Shown: positions 34,720 to 46,690 of the stretch, in pieces
Layout of the letters: each line of letters opens with the position of its first letter
Numbering within the stretch: position 1 is the stretch's first letter
Origin: Lepidonotus clava
Lineage: Eukaryota > Annelida > Polychaeta > Phyllodocida > Polynoidae
Assembly: GCA_936440205.1 (NCBI GenBank)
Contig: OW387138.1
Coordinates: forward strand, 32,755,541 to 32,819,540
Direction: 5' to 3'
Length of the DNA stretch: 64,000 nt
Position numbers and translations under genes: made by a program
The notes under the pieces: generated by a model
Database searches by the model: none
What the model was told of the DNA's origin: nothing
Seen by the model: the letters and a program-made list of their open reading frames with translations, nothing else

Positions 34720-36700
34720 TTTCAAATATCATTATAATACCCTTGGTATCATTTGTCGCAGCACTCCCAAGATATATCAAAATTTTACGTAGTGTCGTGT
34801 TCTATGTATATGGCGAGGTTTTGCTCATTTCTCATAACTCCGCATACAAAACAAAACATAAATAATCTGTATGCTCACCTTTCCCAAATAAACGGAAACT
34901 CGCCTTGAAAAGCTTTGTCAAAACATACAACTATAAGGTCAAGCTATGCAACATTAATGCCAAAGGCACATGTGATGAAATGTAGCCTTTGTTGCGTCTG
35001 ACAATGCAGTATCCAATGACTATTTCAGTTTATTGTCTACATTCGGAGGTGCTTAGAGCAGTCTGATATTGAAAGCATGCTTTTCCATAAATGAACCCCT
35101 TCACATTTACGTGAATCTACTTTCTGGATTAGTCCGTCATTCTCCCTTCATTTCTGGATCGTATGGCAAGGTTTGCAAAGACACCAATGATTTTTTTTAT
35201 TTGTTTTGTTGGGGCAGGAGGGGGAGGGGGTGTCGGCACAAGTCGGTTCTCAGTGTACACACCAGACACTTTCTCTAGCTCTGATTCCCGGTGTAGTACA
35301 TTGATAAACTATTTATTGCACGTAGCGACGCAAGCAAACGTTCCCTTCCCATAGATGTTTCTATTATTCACTGATATCTGAAAATAGAGCACTGTAATAT
35401 GACAACTCTTGCGGGGCATCAGAGGAGTCCTGTATGCCCTGCTGTCTTAATTTAACCACAACTCAAAGTAATAGTGCACCTGGGCCGCACAGCATAAATC
35501 AGAGGACGACCCTGAGGATCATCTATAGCTTATTATCCATATTCTTTGCACAATTAGACAATATAATTTTACTCTGTTTTTGACTTCAAATGCCTGCATG
35601 GTTGGGCGGTGCATATGGCTCAGCTATACGCCCTTCCCTTGCTCTGAAAATACAATTAAATATTTATATATGCACGTGTACCTGCATATTGATAGCTCAG
35701 TCTAATACCCAGAGGACTCTGAAAATGTATAGTTCGAGCCAATACAGGGGGACGTTCTTATTTGATCCTAAAAAGATTTTCTTTTAAATTCTAAGATATA
35801 GGCCTAGTGCATAGTGCTATGATATCTTAAGATTGGGTAAAAGGGAAACATTAGCTTCAAATTTTAACTGGACTAAGAGATTTCTTTTCATAGTAAATTC
35901 GTATTCGTAGCTGAGGTCAATTGTACGATGAAAACGGCCCCAAACATATAATGACAATATTCTAACGAAATTTAAGATAATCTTCCGCACAACGAAGGAG
36001 GATGCATCCGCGGCCTGGCCGAGAATACCGATATTGTCATAAAGCAGGCACACAAAGGCGTCATTTTCACAGTGAAAACAAGTTGGGACGAATTCTGTTT
36101 TTGGTGATGGCATCTATGAGATAAAGGTGACAGGGTGGGCAAACAGCAGGAGATCAAAACCTGGAAATTATTTTGCTGTACCTCATCCCTTAGTGAACCA
36201 AACACCAACCGGGAATTGAACCCAAAGAACCACTTGGTCAGAGCTGGGTCCCCCATAGTGTTGCCTTATATGATCAGCAGGGACTACTGGAGGCCTATAT
36301 TCTTCCCTGGAACCCCCATGGGGTTATCTTAATGGAAGAAATATCCTGATATAACTATAGATTAGACACAACTCTGAGGTAATCAGAGGGCCCTCACTTT
36401 TGTGCGGTTTGTAGTGATACAGGGCCCACACAGGGCCCTGACAGTGTGCTGATTGGGTCCCTAAAGACTCTAACTACTGAGGGAATCAATGCAATCCAGA
36501 TTACAGATCAATTCACTGATTGTACGACCGAGCCCACCCAAAGGGTGCAGACACTTCAATCGACATAGCCAAATTTGCCATTCGCTTTATTCCGCCTTTA
36601 ACATTTTTATTCATCAGAACAAGTTCTACATTAGCCAGAAGGGATACAAACTTGACCACAACACCATTGAGATCCGACTTCTCTTAAGACATACCCAACA
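34720..36700. other. No recognised gene
   Basis: Mixed AT-rich sequence. Frames of up to 98 codons at 35.8-36.3 kb on the minus strand have no recognisable domain. A small CpG patch is at 36000-36030. Confidence 0.5.
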
Positions 36701-36706
36701 CTATCA

Positions 36707-37011
36707 GGCCATATTATATTACGCGTCGGCTCCCGTTCGCGTTGGGTCGCGTTGGGCAACGTGAGGGATTTGCATTATTTTACAGACCAGTTTGTAAATC
36801 TGACGCGTTATAATTACCCAACGCCACCCCAACACGACCCAAAACGCGTAGTTTAATATACTTCGCGTTGGGTCGCGTTTGGGAAACACATAGTGTAATA
36901 TTTTTCGCGTTTGGTCCGACACATAGTATAATATGACCCTAACGCGAAGCGTTCGCGTTGAGATAAACCAGCAAACGCGAACACGGATCCGACGCTTAGT
37001 ATAATTAGGGC
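36707..37011. mobile_element. CpG-dense TIR element with CGCGTTGGG words
   Basis: The left end reads GGCCATATTATATTACGCG and continues TCGGCTCCCG. The reversed right end reads AGCCCTAATTATACTAAGCG and continues TCGGATCCGTG. About 37 bp of TIR is recognisable. The inside has at least six CGCGTTNGG or CGCGTTTGG words in both orientations and internal copies of the ATAGTATAATATG end word. CpG is exceptionally high and little decayed. The 102-codon minus frame is an artefact. Confidence 0.75.
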
Positions 37012-37279
37012 TAAAGATATACAACATTGAGCAGAAAAAATATTATTCTTCTCCCGACTGCGTTGGGAAAAAGCATAAGTTATCAGTGCCCCACGTCAGT
37101 AATGCTCTTTGCTCCTAGTTTCTGGCAAGATACACCCATTGGATATGGCTGGTACCCAGTAGCCCAAAAAGGCATTTCTTCTCCTCATCTATAAGCACCA
37201 TGGCTTTTCAGGGTAGCAGGTCGAAATCTGAGTAGAGAGTTTAACATTAGACATTTTTTCTCTAACATTTGCAAAACTA

Positions 37280-37625
37280 AAATTCCGCTCGTCATCTCAA
37301 TGGCCCCCACCCCTGTGGGGCCCCATGAGAGCCGTGTGTGTTATTAATCAGTACTCAGTGTGTGGTGACGACAGTGGGCACCAATCAGTGGTGATCACCG
37401 GGTATTGATCCCATGTAACACTCCCCGAGACGGGCTGTGGTGATTGGTAGAACCCGGGGAACACGCCGGGCTCCACCTAATGAAATTATCCCGCAATTAT
37501 GCAAATAATAAATAAATAATCCCCGACGAAGACTCTCTAGCGGTGTCGCAATGCTCGAGTTGATAAACAGAGCCATCAGCTCAACAATATTGCTGCCTTC
37601 TAGTTGTATTCTCATTTCCAATCAC
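37280..37625. promoter_or_regulatory. Candidate enhancer with octamer and homeodomain words
   Basis: Contains ATTATGCAAATAA (exact POU octamer ATGCAAAT at about 37497), TAATGAAATTATCC, TATTAATCAG, ACCAATCAGTGG, GGGTATTGATCCC and GTTGATAAAC, with CpG-rich boxes between. Frames are short and domain-free. One of the best enhancer-like blocks in the window, judged by motif mix only. Confidence 0.45.
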
Positions 37626-38232
37626 CAGACAATACACCATAATATAAAGAAATGGACAGTTTGTACGTTCTTTAACAAAATCAGACTGTTAGTGATTTAT
37701 TTTTCTTAACTCGACGTTTGAGGTTTTTATTATCACCATTTTCTAGATTAATTCTGAAATATTTGCATTTCCACATTTCCTTTCGGACAATCTCATTTGC
37801 AGATTGATCAACATCAGCCCAAACCGTGCCAATGGATTTGATTTTTCTGAACATCTGTATCCCCATCATTTGAGTTTTAATTGGGCTCCTACCACCCCAC
37901 TACAGGATCAAAGGGGCTGTTAATTAACACTGACTCCCTGGGCACCCTCTCACCCCCCTCCCCCACCACCCTACTTTGATGCAGGCTTTTCTTGGACTGT
38001 ATGAGTGCAATTTCCTGGCTGATAAACTGGTTTGAATTAATCAGCAAGCGTAGTGATCCCCACTGACTGCATGGGTTTGGGAAGAACTCCAAGAGAAGCC
38101 TCAGAACCCTAACGCTGATACGGTGGTATTTGTATTTCAACTTATATGTGAAAAAGGGCTTGTTTGCAAGAGAAGTGAAACAAACAGCAAGACATAATAT
38201 ATGGGACTATCTTAGCTGCACAAACTGACAAA

Positions 38233-38410
38233 GAGGGGAGTGACCTCGGTGGTAGATCATTGGTGGTCTAATACAAAGGTTTAAGGTTCAATTCAAGGCT
38301 TGGTTTTACTCCGTGGTTATGGATTAAGACGGGCATGTTACATACATCATACTATTTCAGTGGCCATCTTCCTGAAGGCGTGTAGAATTCCGTGCCACAT
38401 GGCAAGAAGA
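38233..38410 (+). mobile_element. tRNA-derived SINE, second type
   Basis: TGGTAGATCATTGG fits an A box and GGTTCAATTCAAGG a B box, about 40 bp apart, as in a tRNA head. A non-tRNA body follows (GGATTAAGACGGGCATG, GGCCATCTTCCTGAAGGCG). The body differs from the SINE at 22.78 kb, so this is another family or a recombinant. A tRNA pseudogene is the alternative. Confidence 0.55.
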
Positions 38411-38639
38411 GATACAACTGAAGCTTCCTATTTATATCAATAAGACTTTGGGAATCCTGGTCCCTCATCTTAATAATAGATGGTCGTATGGTGCGACAGG
38501 ACATTTTTGAAGACACAGACCAATATCCTTTAATTATAACTAATGGTGTAAATGGTTCATGTTTCTCCTTGTTGGCTGGGAGACAATTGTCATTTCAACT
38601 CTGGCTATTATGTTAGCATTCACGATTCTGGGCCATTTC

Positions 38640-38865
38640 CACAGACCTAAATGTGAAGGGACCTAAGCTCTTCCAACATTCAATGTCCGAATCTAAGATG
38701 GCGGCCTCCACCATGGCCGGGCCAGCTGGGATACAGGAAGTGCTGATTACCTTGGCACCCCGTCCTACCGCCAGGGGCCGCCACTGGTGGGCAGGGGAGG
38801 AGGATGGGGGGGGGGGGGTGTTCGGGGGGATTCACCTTGGCACCAGTGGAACCGCCTAACATTGG
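38640..38865. promoter_or_regulatory. GC-rich patch with YY1-type word
   Basis: AAGATGGCGGC at 38695-38705 is an exact YY1 consensus, followed by CCATGGCCGGGCC, GGGGCCGCCACTGG and a run of G at 38807-38818. YY1 words are frequent near transcription starts. No coding frame of note. Confidence 0.35.
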
Positions 38866-38869
38866 CATG

Positions 38870-40060
38870 GGATAGGTATATAATCCATATAATGTCCTTT
38901 ATTTACATAAAAGACTAGGTTAATCGGTCATTGATGATATTTTTTGCGCCATAACTAGTAATTCCACATAATACAAAAAGTTACAAGGAGTAAAATTGCT
39001 TTCTGAAACCATTCACAAATGACATCATTATATTTCGATAATGACATTATAAGTGACGAGTGGGTCTATAAATAATGAAAATGTGAGCCAATTATTATAG
39101 CATGAAGGTTTTATTCTTAATCTCTTATGCCGGACTGAACCCTATGTCGCCAACACTATTGGTGGCCTGAAAAAAACCTCTGTCCGAGATGCTATGTTGG
39201 TCTTCAGCCCCATAACCTATGAGGCTATCTTTACAAAGCCAGCTGAAACGGCTACTATATGAGGGTCGGCGGGCTCCCAGTCAACATGCAATCATCAAAC
39301 ATGCTTGATATGGATTGGTGCAGAGAATCAGTCGACATAGTGGTCAGAGTCGCTATGTCTCAACCAGCAAGGAATAACTACCCTCATGTATACAGTCGCC
39401 AGCTAAATTGTAGAGTGGGCTCATTCACAGTCGTCGTAGTGGGTATATGTGGCTTAAGAGACCGCCATCCAATTACAGGTTTAAATACTCTTCTTACCGA
39501 AAGTGAAGTGGGCCCAACCAGAGTAACGGTACTATAATCTAATCATCTTAGCTTTTACTGCCGCACCCTGAGCCTCAAGTAACCTAGGATAGGCATTGCT
39601 AGAGGACAATCCTGTTTAATTGGAGTACTCTAAAACAGGTGAAAAGGTTCCTGGCTATTTAAATATCTTACATTATTGCCAATCTTAAAATGGTGGCATG
39701 AATTCATACATGAACATGCGACGATATAGTGAATATATAATAATGATTTGTACTCAATATTAATATCTGCTGTTCACAGCTAAGAATGTACATAATTCCC
39801 ATGGAAATGAAGGTCAGTGATTTCCAAGTTTTTTTTATCTTAACAAAATCGAAGATATATCAGATTGTGCATTATAAATGATTAGAAACACGTAAAGTCA
39901 ATTCGTTGATATACTACCCATCCCAATTCTAGTGCCCTATATTTCCAGCGATAGTATCACCAATATTTGCACTTGTTGTATGCGTGTCCATGACATAAGC
40001 ACCATTGATTTTCAACGCAAAAAACAACAGCATCCACTACAATTTACTTTTACACCCTTA
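38870..40060. other. No recognised gene
   Basis: AT-rich, with a moderately CpG-containing stretch at 39250-39490. The 92-codon frame there has no recognisable domain. Confidence 0.5.
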
Positions 40061-40074
40061 ACATTATATTCATT

Positions 40075-40325
40075 ATTATGAAGCCAATGACCGCCAGAGG
40101 CCCTCGCCCTCGCCATAAACCCACGACCACCTGAGGCCCCTACAGGCTTTACTCCCCAGCAGGGCCCATCAAACTTTAACGCTAAACGGTCCTTAATGCT
40201 TTGTTTACCCCACTAAGGGGTCAGGGCCTATCCCGGCCACTAACCCCCTGACGTCATCAGCCCATGACGCCATTAACCCTGAGTTATGACGTCACAAAAC
40301 CAGGTCCTTACACCAACATCGCTCT
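40075..40325. promoter_or_regulatory. Candidate enhancer with paired CRE sites
   Basis: Two CRE cores TGACGTCA (in CCTGACGTCATCAG at about 40249 and TATGACGTCACAA at about 40287) are about 37 bp apart with a third, degenerate TGACGCCATTA between. Also visible are TTGTTTACCCC (forkhead), CCATCAAACTTT (TCF-like) and CACGACCACCTG. GC-rich in AT-rich flanks. Confidence 0.45.
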
Positions 40326-41192
40326 ATAATTCAGCACATTTCAGAACATCCCCAAACATAAAACACTATGTTATCGCTCACAAAACACGTGTAAATTTAA
40401 CACACCAAGAGATATTTCTAGCTTCGTCGAATTAGCATCCATTTCGCTGATACTGCTAAAATACATCGGTTTTAGGGGGTTTAGTAAGAACCCTGCTTAG
40501 AGTGTCAGGTCCCCAAGGACCGATCGGGGCCTGGGGGAACTCGATAAGAATGGTGGGCCCCCTGGGGAGTGGGGGTGGGGAAAGTAAAAGGTGGGAGGGG
40601 CAACCTATTCACCTAAAGCTGCCATTGTGCGTCATTCTGTTAGAAAGCAGAGCGTTCTACGTATGGCTGTTGTTTTCTCTGAATAGGTTTCTTAAAAAAG
40701 CATTTTCTCTGTTTCAGCAATGTTGTCCAGTTCAAAGTAGGTCTGGTGAACGTCATACGTATGTATGCTATGGCTCCTCCATTTAGTTTAGAGACTTTAG
40801 TATCAAAACAGGACTATTGTAGATGGAATGTAAACAACTCTTAGATAATGGTTACAGAGGTATTGGTGTAGGCCTACTTCCACTTTGAAGAGATCAGGAT
40901 CTCCTTCGCAGGAAAAACAAATCTCAATGACCATTGAAATGGTATGAATTATAAATAAATGTAGAGAAAAGGTCCTCATTCATCAACGGTCTTTCCACAC
41001 CGACCTAGATGAGTGCTGAGATGAGAGACGGTTATTAAGGAGTTGTCCCCTCCTCCTATCAACTTGAATGGAAATCTGGGATGTCCGGTTGGATTTGGGA
41101 TAGACGCATTTCATGCAAGAACACCATTCGTCTCTGCTGAGTGCCTGCCTACTGTTCTGAATGATTTTTTTTCCCGAATCAGACCACTATTA

Positions 41193-41225
41193 TGCCCCCC
41201 CCCCCCCCACACACACACACACGAC
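41193..41225. repeat. (C)n(AC)n simple repeat
   Basis: A run of about 14 C passes into an AC run. Low complexity only. Confidence 0.9.
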
Positions 41226-41984
41226 ATAATATTATATAATTATATTCCATAATACTTGTAATTAAGAAATATCTCCCTGTAAAGGCAGCACTTATTGCCA
41301 TAGAACTCTAGTGGCTATTGGATACTATATATGACAGATTTATCTGTCAAATGTGTTCCGAAATTGAATGATAGTTTGAGAGATAACTTGAAAAATGAGG
41401 GGACTTATTGATAGGCCCATGAAAATAATAATATCATTTGAGCAGTCCAACGTGAAATCACAAATGAATCGTGACTAAAATGCGGTAAATATATTTAGTA
41501 CAAGGCACGAGAGGGTGTTATCTATATCATTATGCCCATTTCTGCAACAAATGTACATTTTAACGTCAAACTAAAGCCTTATTCCAATTTCCGAACAATA
41601 TGTTATTAGGGACACAACTGACAGAATTTCCAACATGTTGATGAAAACTCTGTCATGTTTTTAGGCAATATCTAGGTAGGCAATATCGTCTATTATAGAG
41701 ATCAGCAGTGAGATCTTACCAGATCATTTAGCGGCAATTTCATCACAAAAGTATTTTCAATGTGTCATGATATGAAAGTGACATGATAGTGATTTGATTT
41801 CTCCCAAATCGCAGATGAAAAAAAACAGTATGTGTAGTACTACCTTATGTGTCCCAGTCCCAGTTTTGCGGGTCTTCACTGCTGCTGACATATTAATAAG
41901 CCGGACCCATCTTCTTATTGCCTGTCATGTTAGAGCCCTCTCTGAACACGGCCCTGATAGGTACCTGGTATTAGCCGCCTATTT

Positions 41985-42012
41985 TACCCGGCACACAGGG
42001 GGCAGTAACTGG
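41985..42012 (+). promoter_or_regulatory. CTCF-like core, plus orientation
   Basis: CACACAGGGGGCAGTA at 41993-42008 matches the AGGGGGCAG centre of the bilaterian CTCF motif. It is opposite in orientation to the cores at 6265 and 44890. One motif alone has low specificity. Confidence 0.3.
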
Positions 42013-42370
42013 ACAAGCTGTAAGGCAGACCGGCACTAATATGGGTGTAGACTTTAAGAACCGACAGGGCACCACGGTCATTTCTTAAATTCGACAGGGG
42101 ACATGTGCAATCGTCAGCGACAATGACAGGGGACATTCGCAATAGGGCGACATGGGCAGTTCAAAAAGTCTACATGGGACATAGTATTATAAACCGATCG
42201 CTATCAACAACTACAGGGGCATGGGCGTTCCGTAAAGTGGACATAGGACACAGGGACCCTTCCCCAATCTACAACCCCTCCGATGAAGGACAGTATGTCC
42301 CTGCAGCCCGGACAGGGATTATGTAAACAGAGGGAGATGGACAGAGGCTATACACACTATCGAATATTAT

Positions 42371-42520
42371 AGGAAAACATACAGAGGTTGACAGTACAAC
42401 CCTGAATACCAGGTGGGTGTCGAAAAATTACTGTCCGAGGCCATTAGGCTGAGGGTTGTAATTTTTCTGACATCCCACCCAGTATACAGGGTTGTACTGT
42501 CAACCAAGGTAAGTTTTCCT
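42371..42520. mobile_element. 150-bp foldback element
   Basis: Arms of about 60 bp pair AGGAAAAC with GTTTTCCT, GGTTGACAGTACAACCCTG with its inverse, and GGTGGGTGTC with GACATCCCACC. The loop holds GAGGCCATTAGGCTGAGGG. Non-coding MITE-like palindrome. Confidence 0.75.
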
Positions 42521-42579
42521 TATATCATATACCATATTTTGTAAGTTATAAGCAAAAGAGAATGGAAACTACCAGTGGA

Positions 42580-42830
42580 GCAAAGTGGGCAGTATCCCAA
42601 TGTATTGATTATGCACACACTTTGACTGGTGTCAAGCAGTTTTCCCTAATATTCATTATTTTTTCTTAAATTAGGACTCCATCACTATCTCCATTTGATT
42701 AGACTGCGTTATTTTACCTGAAATTAAATAAATAATCATGCAAATCCATTCAGAATTCACAAAATTATGAAAAAAACATTTTGCTAAGTAAAGCAAGGTG
42801 GGCAGTATACACAAATACTGCCCACTTTGC
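42580..42830. mobile_element. TIR element with GCAAAGTGGGCAGTAT ends
   Basis: GCAAAGTGGGCAGTAT at 42580-42595 and its inverse at 42815-42830 bound about 250 bp of AT-rich sequence. A third, direct copy GCAAGGTGGGCAGTAT at about 42793 lies close inside the right end and can pair with it. Non-coding. Confidence 0.65.
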
Positions 42831-42969
42831 CAATACACCAAAAATACTGAATGGCAGTGTCCAGTTAGTATTCATAACATATTTTCGGCTTTGGTATATA
42901 ATATTCCTCAGACCCTACTGAGATGATTTGGACAGAGGGGAATGATGCATATGGGAGGCGACATGATAT

Positions 42970-43510
42970 GGAATGTGCCAAGTACCTTACAAGAAATACC
43001 TTTACACAGACAGGCACTGATTATGGGTAGTATGTCTGTTCAGGGCAGGATGATGAAAACAGGGATGATGTTGTAAGAGGACGATGATGGGAGGAGACAC
43101 AATGTCATATAAATATAGACATACTTCGTCGATTTGAAAAACTTGTATTCACGTGAAGTCAGGATCAATAAGATAAATAAGAAAAAATATTTAGATACGG
43201 TGTGATGAAGGATGGCAACACATTGGAATTGTCTAGGACTTTACTAGACAAACTGTAACACCGGCAGGTAGTGATGAAAAGGGGTATGTCTTAATGTTCT
43301 TGGTTCAGATGCTGTAGAGAGACAGTAATAAAGGATTTGCCAGATAGCCAATGTGCTGAAAGAATCACACTGCGTGAGCCTTGAGAGAGTGATCAAGGGG
43401 TGCCACATGCCTTCAAATGTGTCTAGGACCTTAGGAGACAAACTTTACACAAACAGGCACTGGCAATAATCAATGTGCCTGTACAGTGCAGGACTATGTG
43501 GAGAGGGGTA
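42970..43510 (+). repeat. Diverged tandem repeat, about 190-250 bp unit, three copies
   Basis: Three blocks near 42972, 43224 and 43416 share GTGTCTAGGACYTTA or a variant, AGACAAAC, TACACARACAGGCACTG or a variant, and a GGGNAGTRTG word. Spacing is uneven and divergence high. Confidence 0.45.
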
Positions 43511-44779
43511 GTGTAGAAAGAGTGTGTTTTTTACTGACCATTTCTCTTTTATTAAGGAATGTTTTCGCTAAGAATCATACAATGAAAGCCAATGGAGAAA
43601 TGCTACCCAACCCCCTCAGAGTCCCCGTGTGATTTTTTAATTACATTTTCTCCTATTTCTCAGAAAATCAACTCAGAGGTAGCTGACCGGTGTGACCGTA
43701 TAACATATCTCCTCACAGGATATAATCCCCTGGCCTTCATAGCTGTGATATGAAGTTGTTTTCACGCCTAATATCAATATGACCTTAGAGATGCGCGCGC
43801 AGCTTCCTGCTGCAGCTGGTGCCTGGACGGAACCGGCATTGACTCTAGAAAAGCCGGCAGCGACCAGCGAAAGACGACAAAAACGGGCAGTTACATCAGA
43901 TAGAGACGTCACTGTCAGGCCAGCAAAAATAGGAGAAAAAAACAACGGGAAAAGAAATGATGGAAAAAGACGGCTTCGTAAAAAGGTTATTAGAAAACCG
44001 GAATAGCGTCTGCAATACCAAGCATTCTTAGCTTTAATACCTCTGTCTAATAAAACATTCTTAATATCGGAGAAAATTCTACGATTCGTGCTTCCATCTT
44101 AAGATTTTAGATTTTCCTTTAGTATATAGAAGAAAATTGCCCAGACAATGGATTTTCCCACCCGACCGGCTTTCTCTATAATATATGGATCTGATTCAAA
44201 CATGATTGTGATAATGAAGGGTTCATACTGGATTTCTTAACTGTTTCAGATTGCTCTAGGCCTATACGACATAGAAGCTTTTCTATGTGTCTTTTAGTAG
44301 GGGACCACGTTAATTTTAACGAATAAAACTGCATCAGATAAAGTACCTTACTTAGGCAGGGACCTTTTAGCTAAGTAAGCTACTGACTGCTTCCCCAAGG
44401 ACATCGGTTAACCTCAATCTGGGAGATGTCTGGCTTTGTCTGATACAAGAGTCTATGTCCTAGAGCCTATCTCTGTGAAGCTAAGTGACATTATCATTGT
44501 GACATCGGCTTGTGTAAACATTATGAAGTCTACTTGAATCTTAAAAACAGATGCATATTAAGATAGACAAGTTAGGGGTGCAACGATCCCTCATCTGGCA
44601 TTCAGGACATTTTGTTGGTTCCTAAACGAAACAGAAAACGTATCCAAGCTGCAGATGACAGCAAATATGCATTTCAGATAAGCGTCAAAGGAAGAGCCAC
44701 TATGCATCTTAATTTTAAGGATAATTCCACCAGTTCTTCATAAACAACCGATAGATCAACCATCCCTGTCTAAACCAAT

Positions 44780-44990
44780 CATTTTCTCCCTCTGACCGAC
44801 GTCTATAGACGGCCCTGGTCACTGCGCCTCAGGACGACGCCCTTTTAGACCTCAGGTCACGTGACCCGGAAGCGGAAGTCGCCGGCGCGGCGCCCCCTGG
44901 GAGACGCGGGGTTCATCACCAGTCGGCCGCGCTATGGGCCACTTCCGGTGAGACGCTGGGACCCCATCTGCACCCCCCTACCGGGCACGG
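44780..44990. promoter_or_regulatory. CpG island with E-box, ETS and CTCF-like words
   Basis: GGTCACGTGACC (44855-44866) is a perfect 12-bp palindrome with the USF/MITF-type E box. It is followed directly by CCGGAAGCGGAAG (two ETS-like sites), then GCGCCCCCTGGGAG at 44890-44903 (CTCF-like), GTCGGCCGCGC and CCACTTCCGGTGAGA (ETS, with a donor-like GTGAGA). A promoter or insulator is likely. The 71-codon frame over it is domain-free. Confidence 0.5.
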
Positions 44991-45415
44991 GGGGGGGGAG
45001 GAGAGGGGAGAGGGGGAAGGGAGGGGAGGGGAGGGGAAAGAGGGGAGGGGAAGAGGGGAGGGGGAGTAGGTGGTAGGGAGGGAGTGTAGGAGGGAGGGAT
45101 AGGAGGGAGGGGGAGAAGAAAGTGGTAGGGAGATAGGAGGGAGGGAGAGGAGGGAGGGGGAGGAGGAGGGAGGAGAGGAAATAGTGGGGACGGGAGGGGG
45201 TTGGGAAGAGGGGGAGGAGGGGAGGAGGGGGAGGAGGGGGAGGAGGGGAGGAGGGGAGGGGAGGGGGAGGAGGGGAGGAGGGGAGGAGGGGAGGAGGGGA
45301 GGGGAGGGGGAGGGTAAGGGGAGGAGAAAGAGGGGAAGGGGAGGAGAAGGAGAGGGTGCAGAGGAGGGGAGAGGCAGGAGAAGTAGTAGTGAGGTCGTAG
45401 GGGGGAGGGGGGGTT
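44988..45415 (+). repeat. Polypurine tract of GGGGAGGAGGG type
   Basis: About 420 bp of almost only G and A on the plus strand, made of GGAGG and GGGGA units with few interruptions (GTAGTAGTGAGG and similar). It could form triplex or G-quadruplex DNA. The 77-codon frame of G, E and R residues is an artefact. Confidence 0.95.
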
Positions 45416-45794
45416 AAGCAGAGTCTACATACCGATGGGTAAAGTTATTCCTTGGATATTCCAAAACAGCAGCATGCGGACTACCATGACTTAATATTGT
45501 CACTCAAGTCACCCTACCTTCTACAAAAAACTCTCCATCAAACTGAAAGATGACTATAGGGGACCGGCGTCAATTTATAAGACTGGCTTAATTTTTCAGT
45601 AATTTTGCTGATTGCTTTGTTTCAATACTGAAGTACTTCTTTCGCATCCTGCAGAACACTCGTGGCGATCTTAGGTCACCTTGAAAAGTCTCCATAATGT
45701 GTTAGGCAATGCACATTATATGAGCAGGATCAGAAAACTGAACCAAATTATATAACCGACCTTCATTTACTTCATGGGGTACTTTTACAAACGG

Positions 45795-46270
45795 GTGTAA
45801 TAATGGTCAGTGGGTGGCACAGATCCCCTCACTGACTCCATTATCGCCCATTTACCACGTGCTCGGCCCGCCCCCAGGCCCCTCCAGGCCCCCTCCACAG
45901 TCCAGAGCGACTCGCCCACAATACCCGCCCTACAATAGGACTCCAGCACCCATTCATAACGAGACGCATTCCATCTGTTTTCTGAAAAACTCCACAACAT
46001 GCATCCCACGTCAGGTGATTGTATTGGCACTGGAGGGCTGACCGACCCCTGAAATTGACCCGAAATCGCAATGAATTATTTCATTGAGATTGGCGACTGA
46101 AAGGCCGGCGTGGTGGGAAGAGAATGGCTGATTGTTCGGGTTAATCGGACTCACAAATTCAGGGGTATAATGGGCAGTAAATTATAGATTATTGACGGCA
46201 GACCATGCCAGGTCTGCGCTGGCGAATGGACGGCCAACCCCATTGTCTTGCACTAATATGCATATCAAAA
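45795..46270. promoter_or_regulatory. GC-rich block followed by enhancer-like block
   Basis: The left part (45800-45960) is GC-rich with CCATTATCGCCC and CCACGTGC. The right part (46040-46270) mixes AT words with CpG: CGCAATGAATTATTTCATTG, GGTTAATCGGA, TTATAGATTATTGACGG and TAATATGCATATC. An inverted pair AGACC..GGTCT with TGCC lies at about 46200. Overlapping frames are domain-free. Confidence 0.4.
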
Positions 46271-46624
46271 TAGTATAAATAAATAAAATACAAATACAGG
46301 TTTTCAGGTGAACAGTTGAGGCTTTTGAAATACACATTATGTGTTGGGCAATGTATTAAATCCATCACAAATCAGGTCCTATTGTCCTTGATACTGAATT
46401 GATTACTCGTACGGCTATTGGCCATCCGAGATTATTGGGTGTATCAAATGCTATTTTCACCCATATTAAGAACGCCAGGTGTTTGCATTATTGTTATAAA
46501 CTATTTTTCCTAGAACATTTTTTCTTATGAGTTTTATTTATGGTTATTACAATGTTCTACAGTTTACCCCTATCATTGGGCAGTTAATCTATTACCATAG
46601 ATTACATCGTCATCCACCTATCAA

Positions 46625-46690
46625 GGGTACCCAAAATATTATCTGATGTGCATACAATGAAAAACCTTTTTCAGATAATATTATGTTCTG
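46625..46690. repeat. Short inverted repeat
   Basis: AAATATTATCTGA and TCAGATAATATTA are separated by about 24 bp. A stable hairpin with no recognised role. Confidence 0.6.

Noticed and set aside
38233-38310. Functional tRNA gene
   Set aside because: A- and B-box-like words are present, but a paired acceptor stem is not evident and a SINE-like body follows.
42700-42740. Second recursive splice site on the minus strand (TTTAATTTCAG next to GTAAAATAAC)
   Set aside because: Pyrimidine tract is weak and the donor is poor; it lies in a transposable element.
43779-44006. 75-codon basic plus frame (lysine- and arginine-rich)
   Set aside because: Looks superficially like a nuclear or ribosomal tail, but there is no known motif, no supported splice signals and the bias follows an A-rich stretch.
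44861-45417. Frames rich in G, E and R
   Set aside because: Translations of the polypurine tract.
45785-46071. Overlapping frames of 75 to 81 codons on both strands
   Set aside because: No recognisable domain and no splice context; better explained as GC-rich regulatory DNA.
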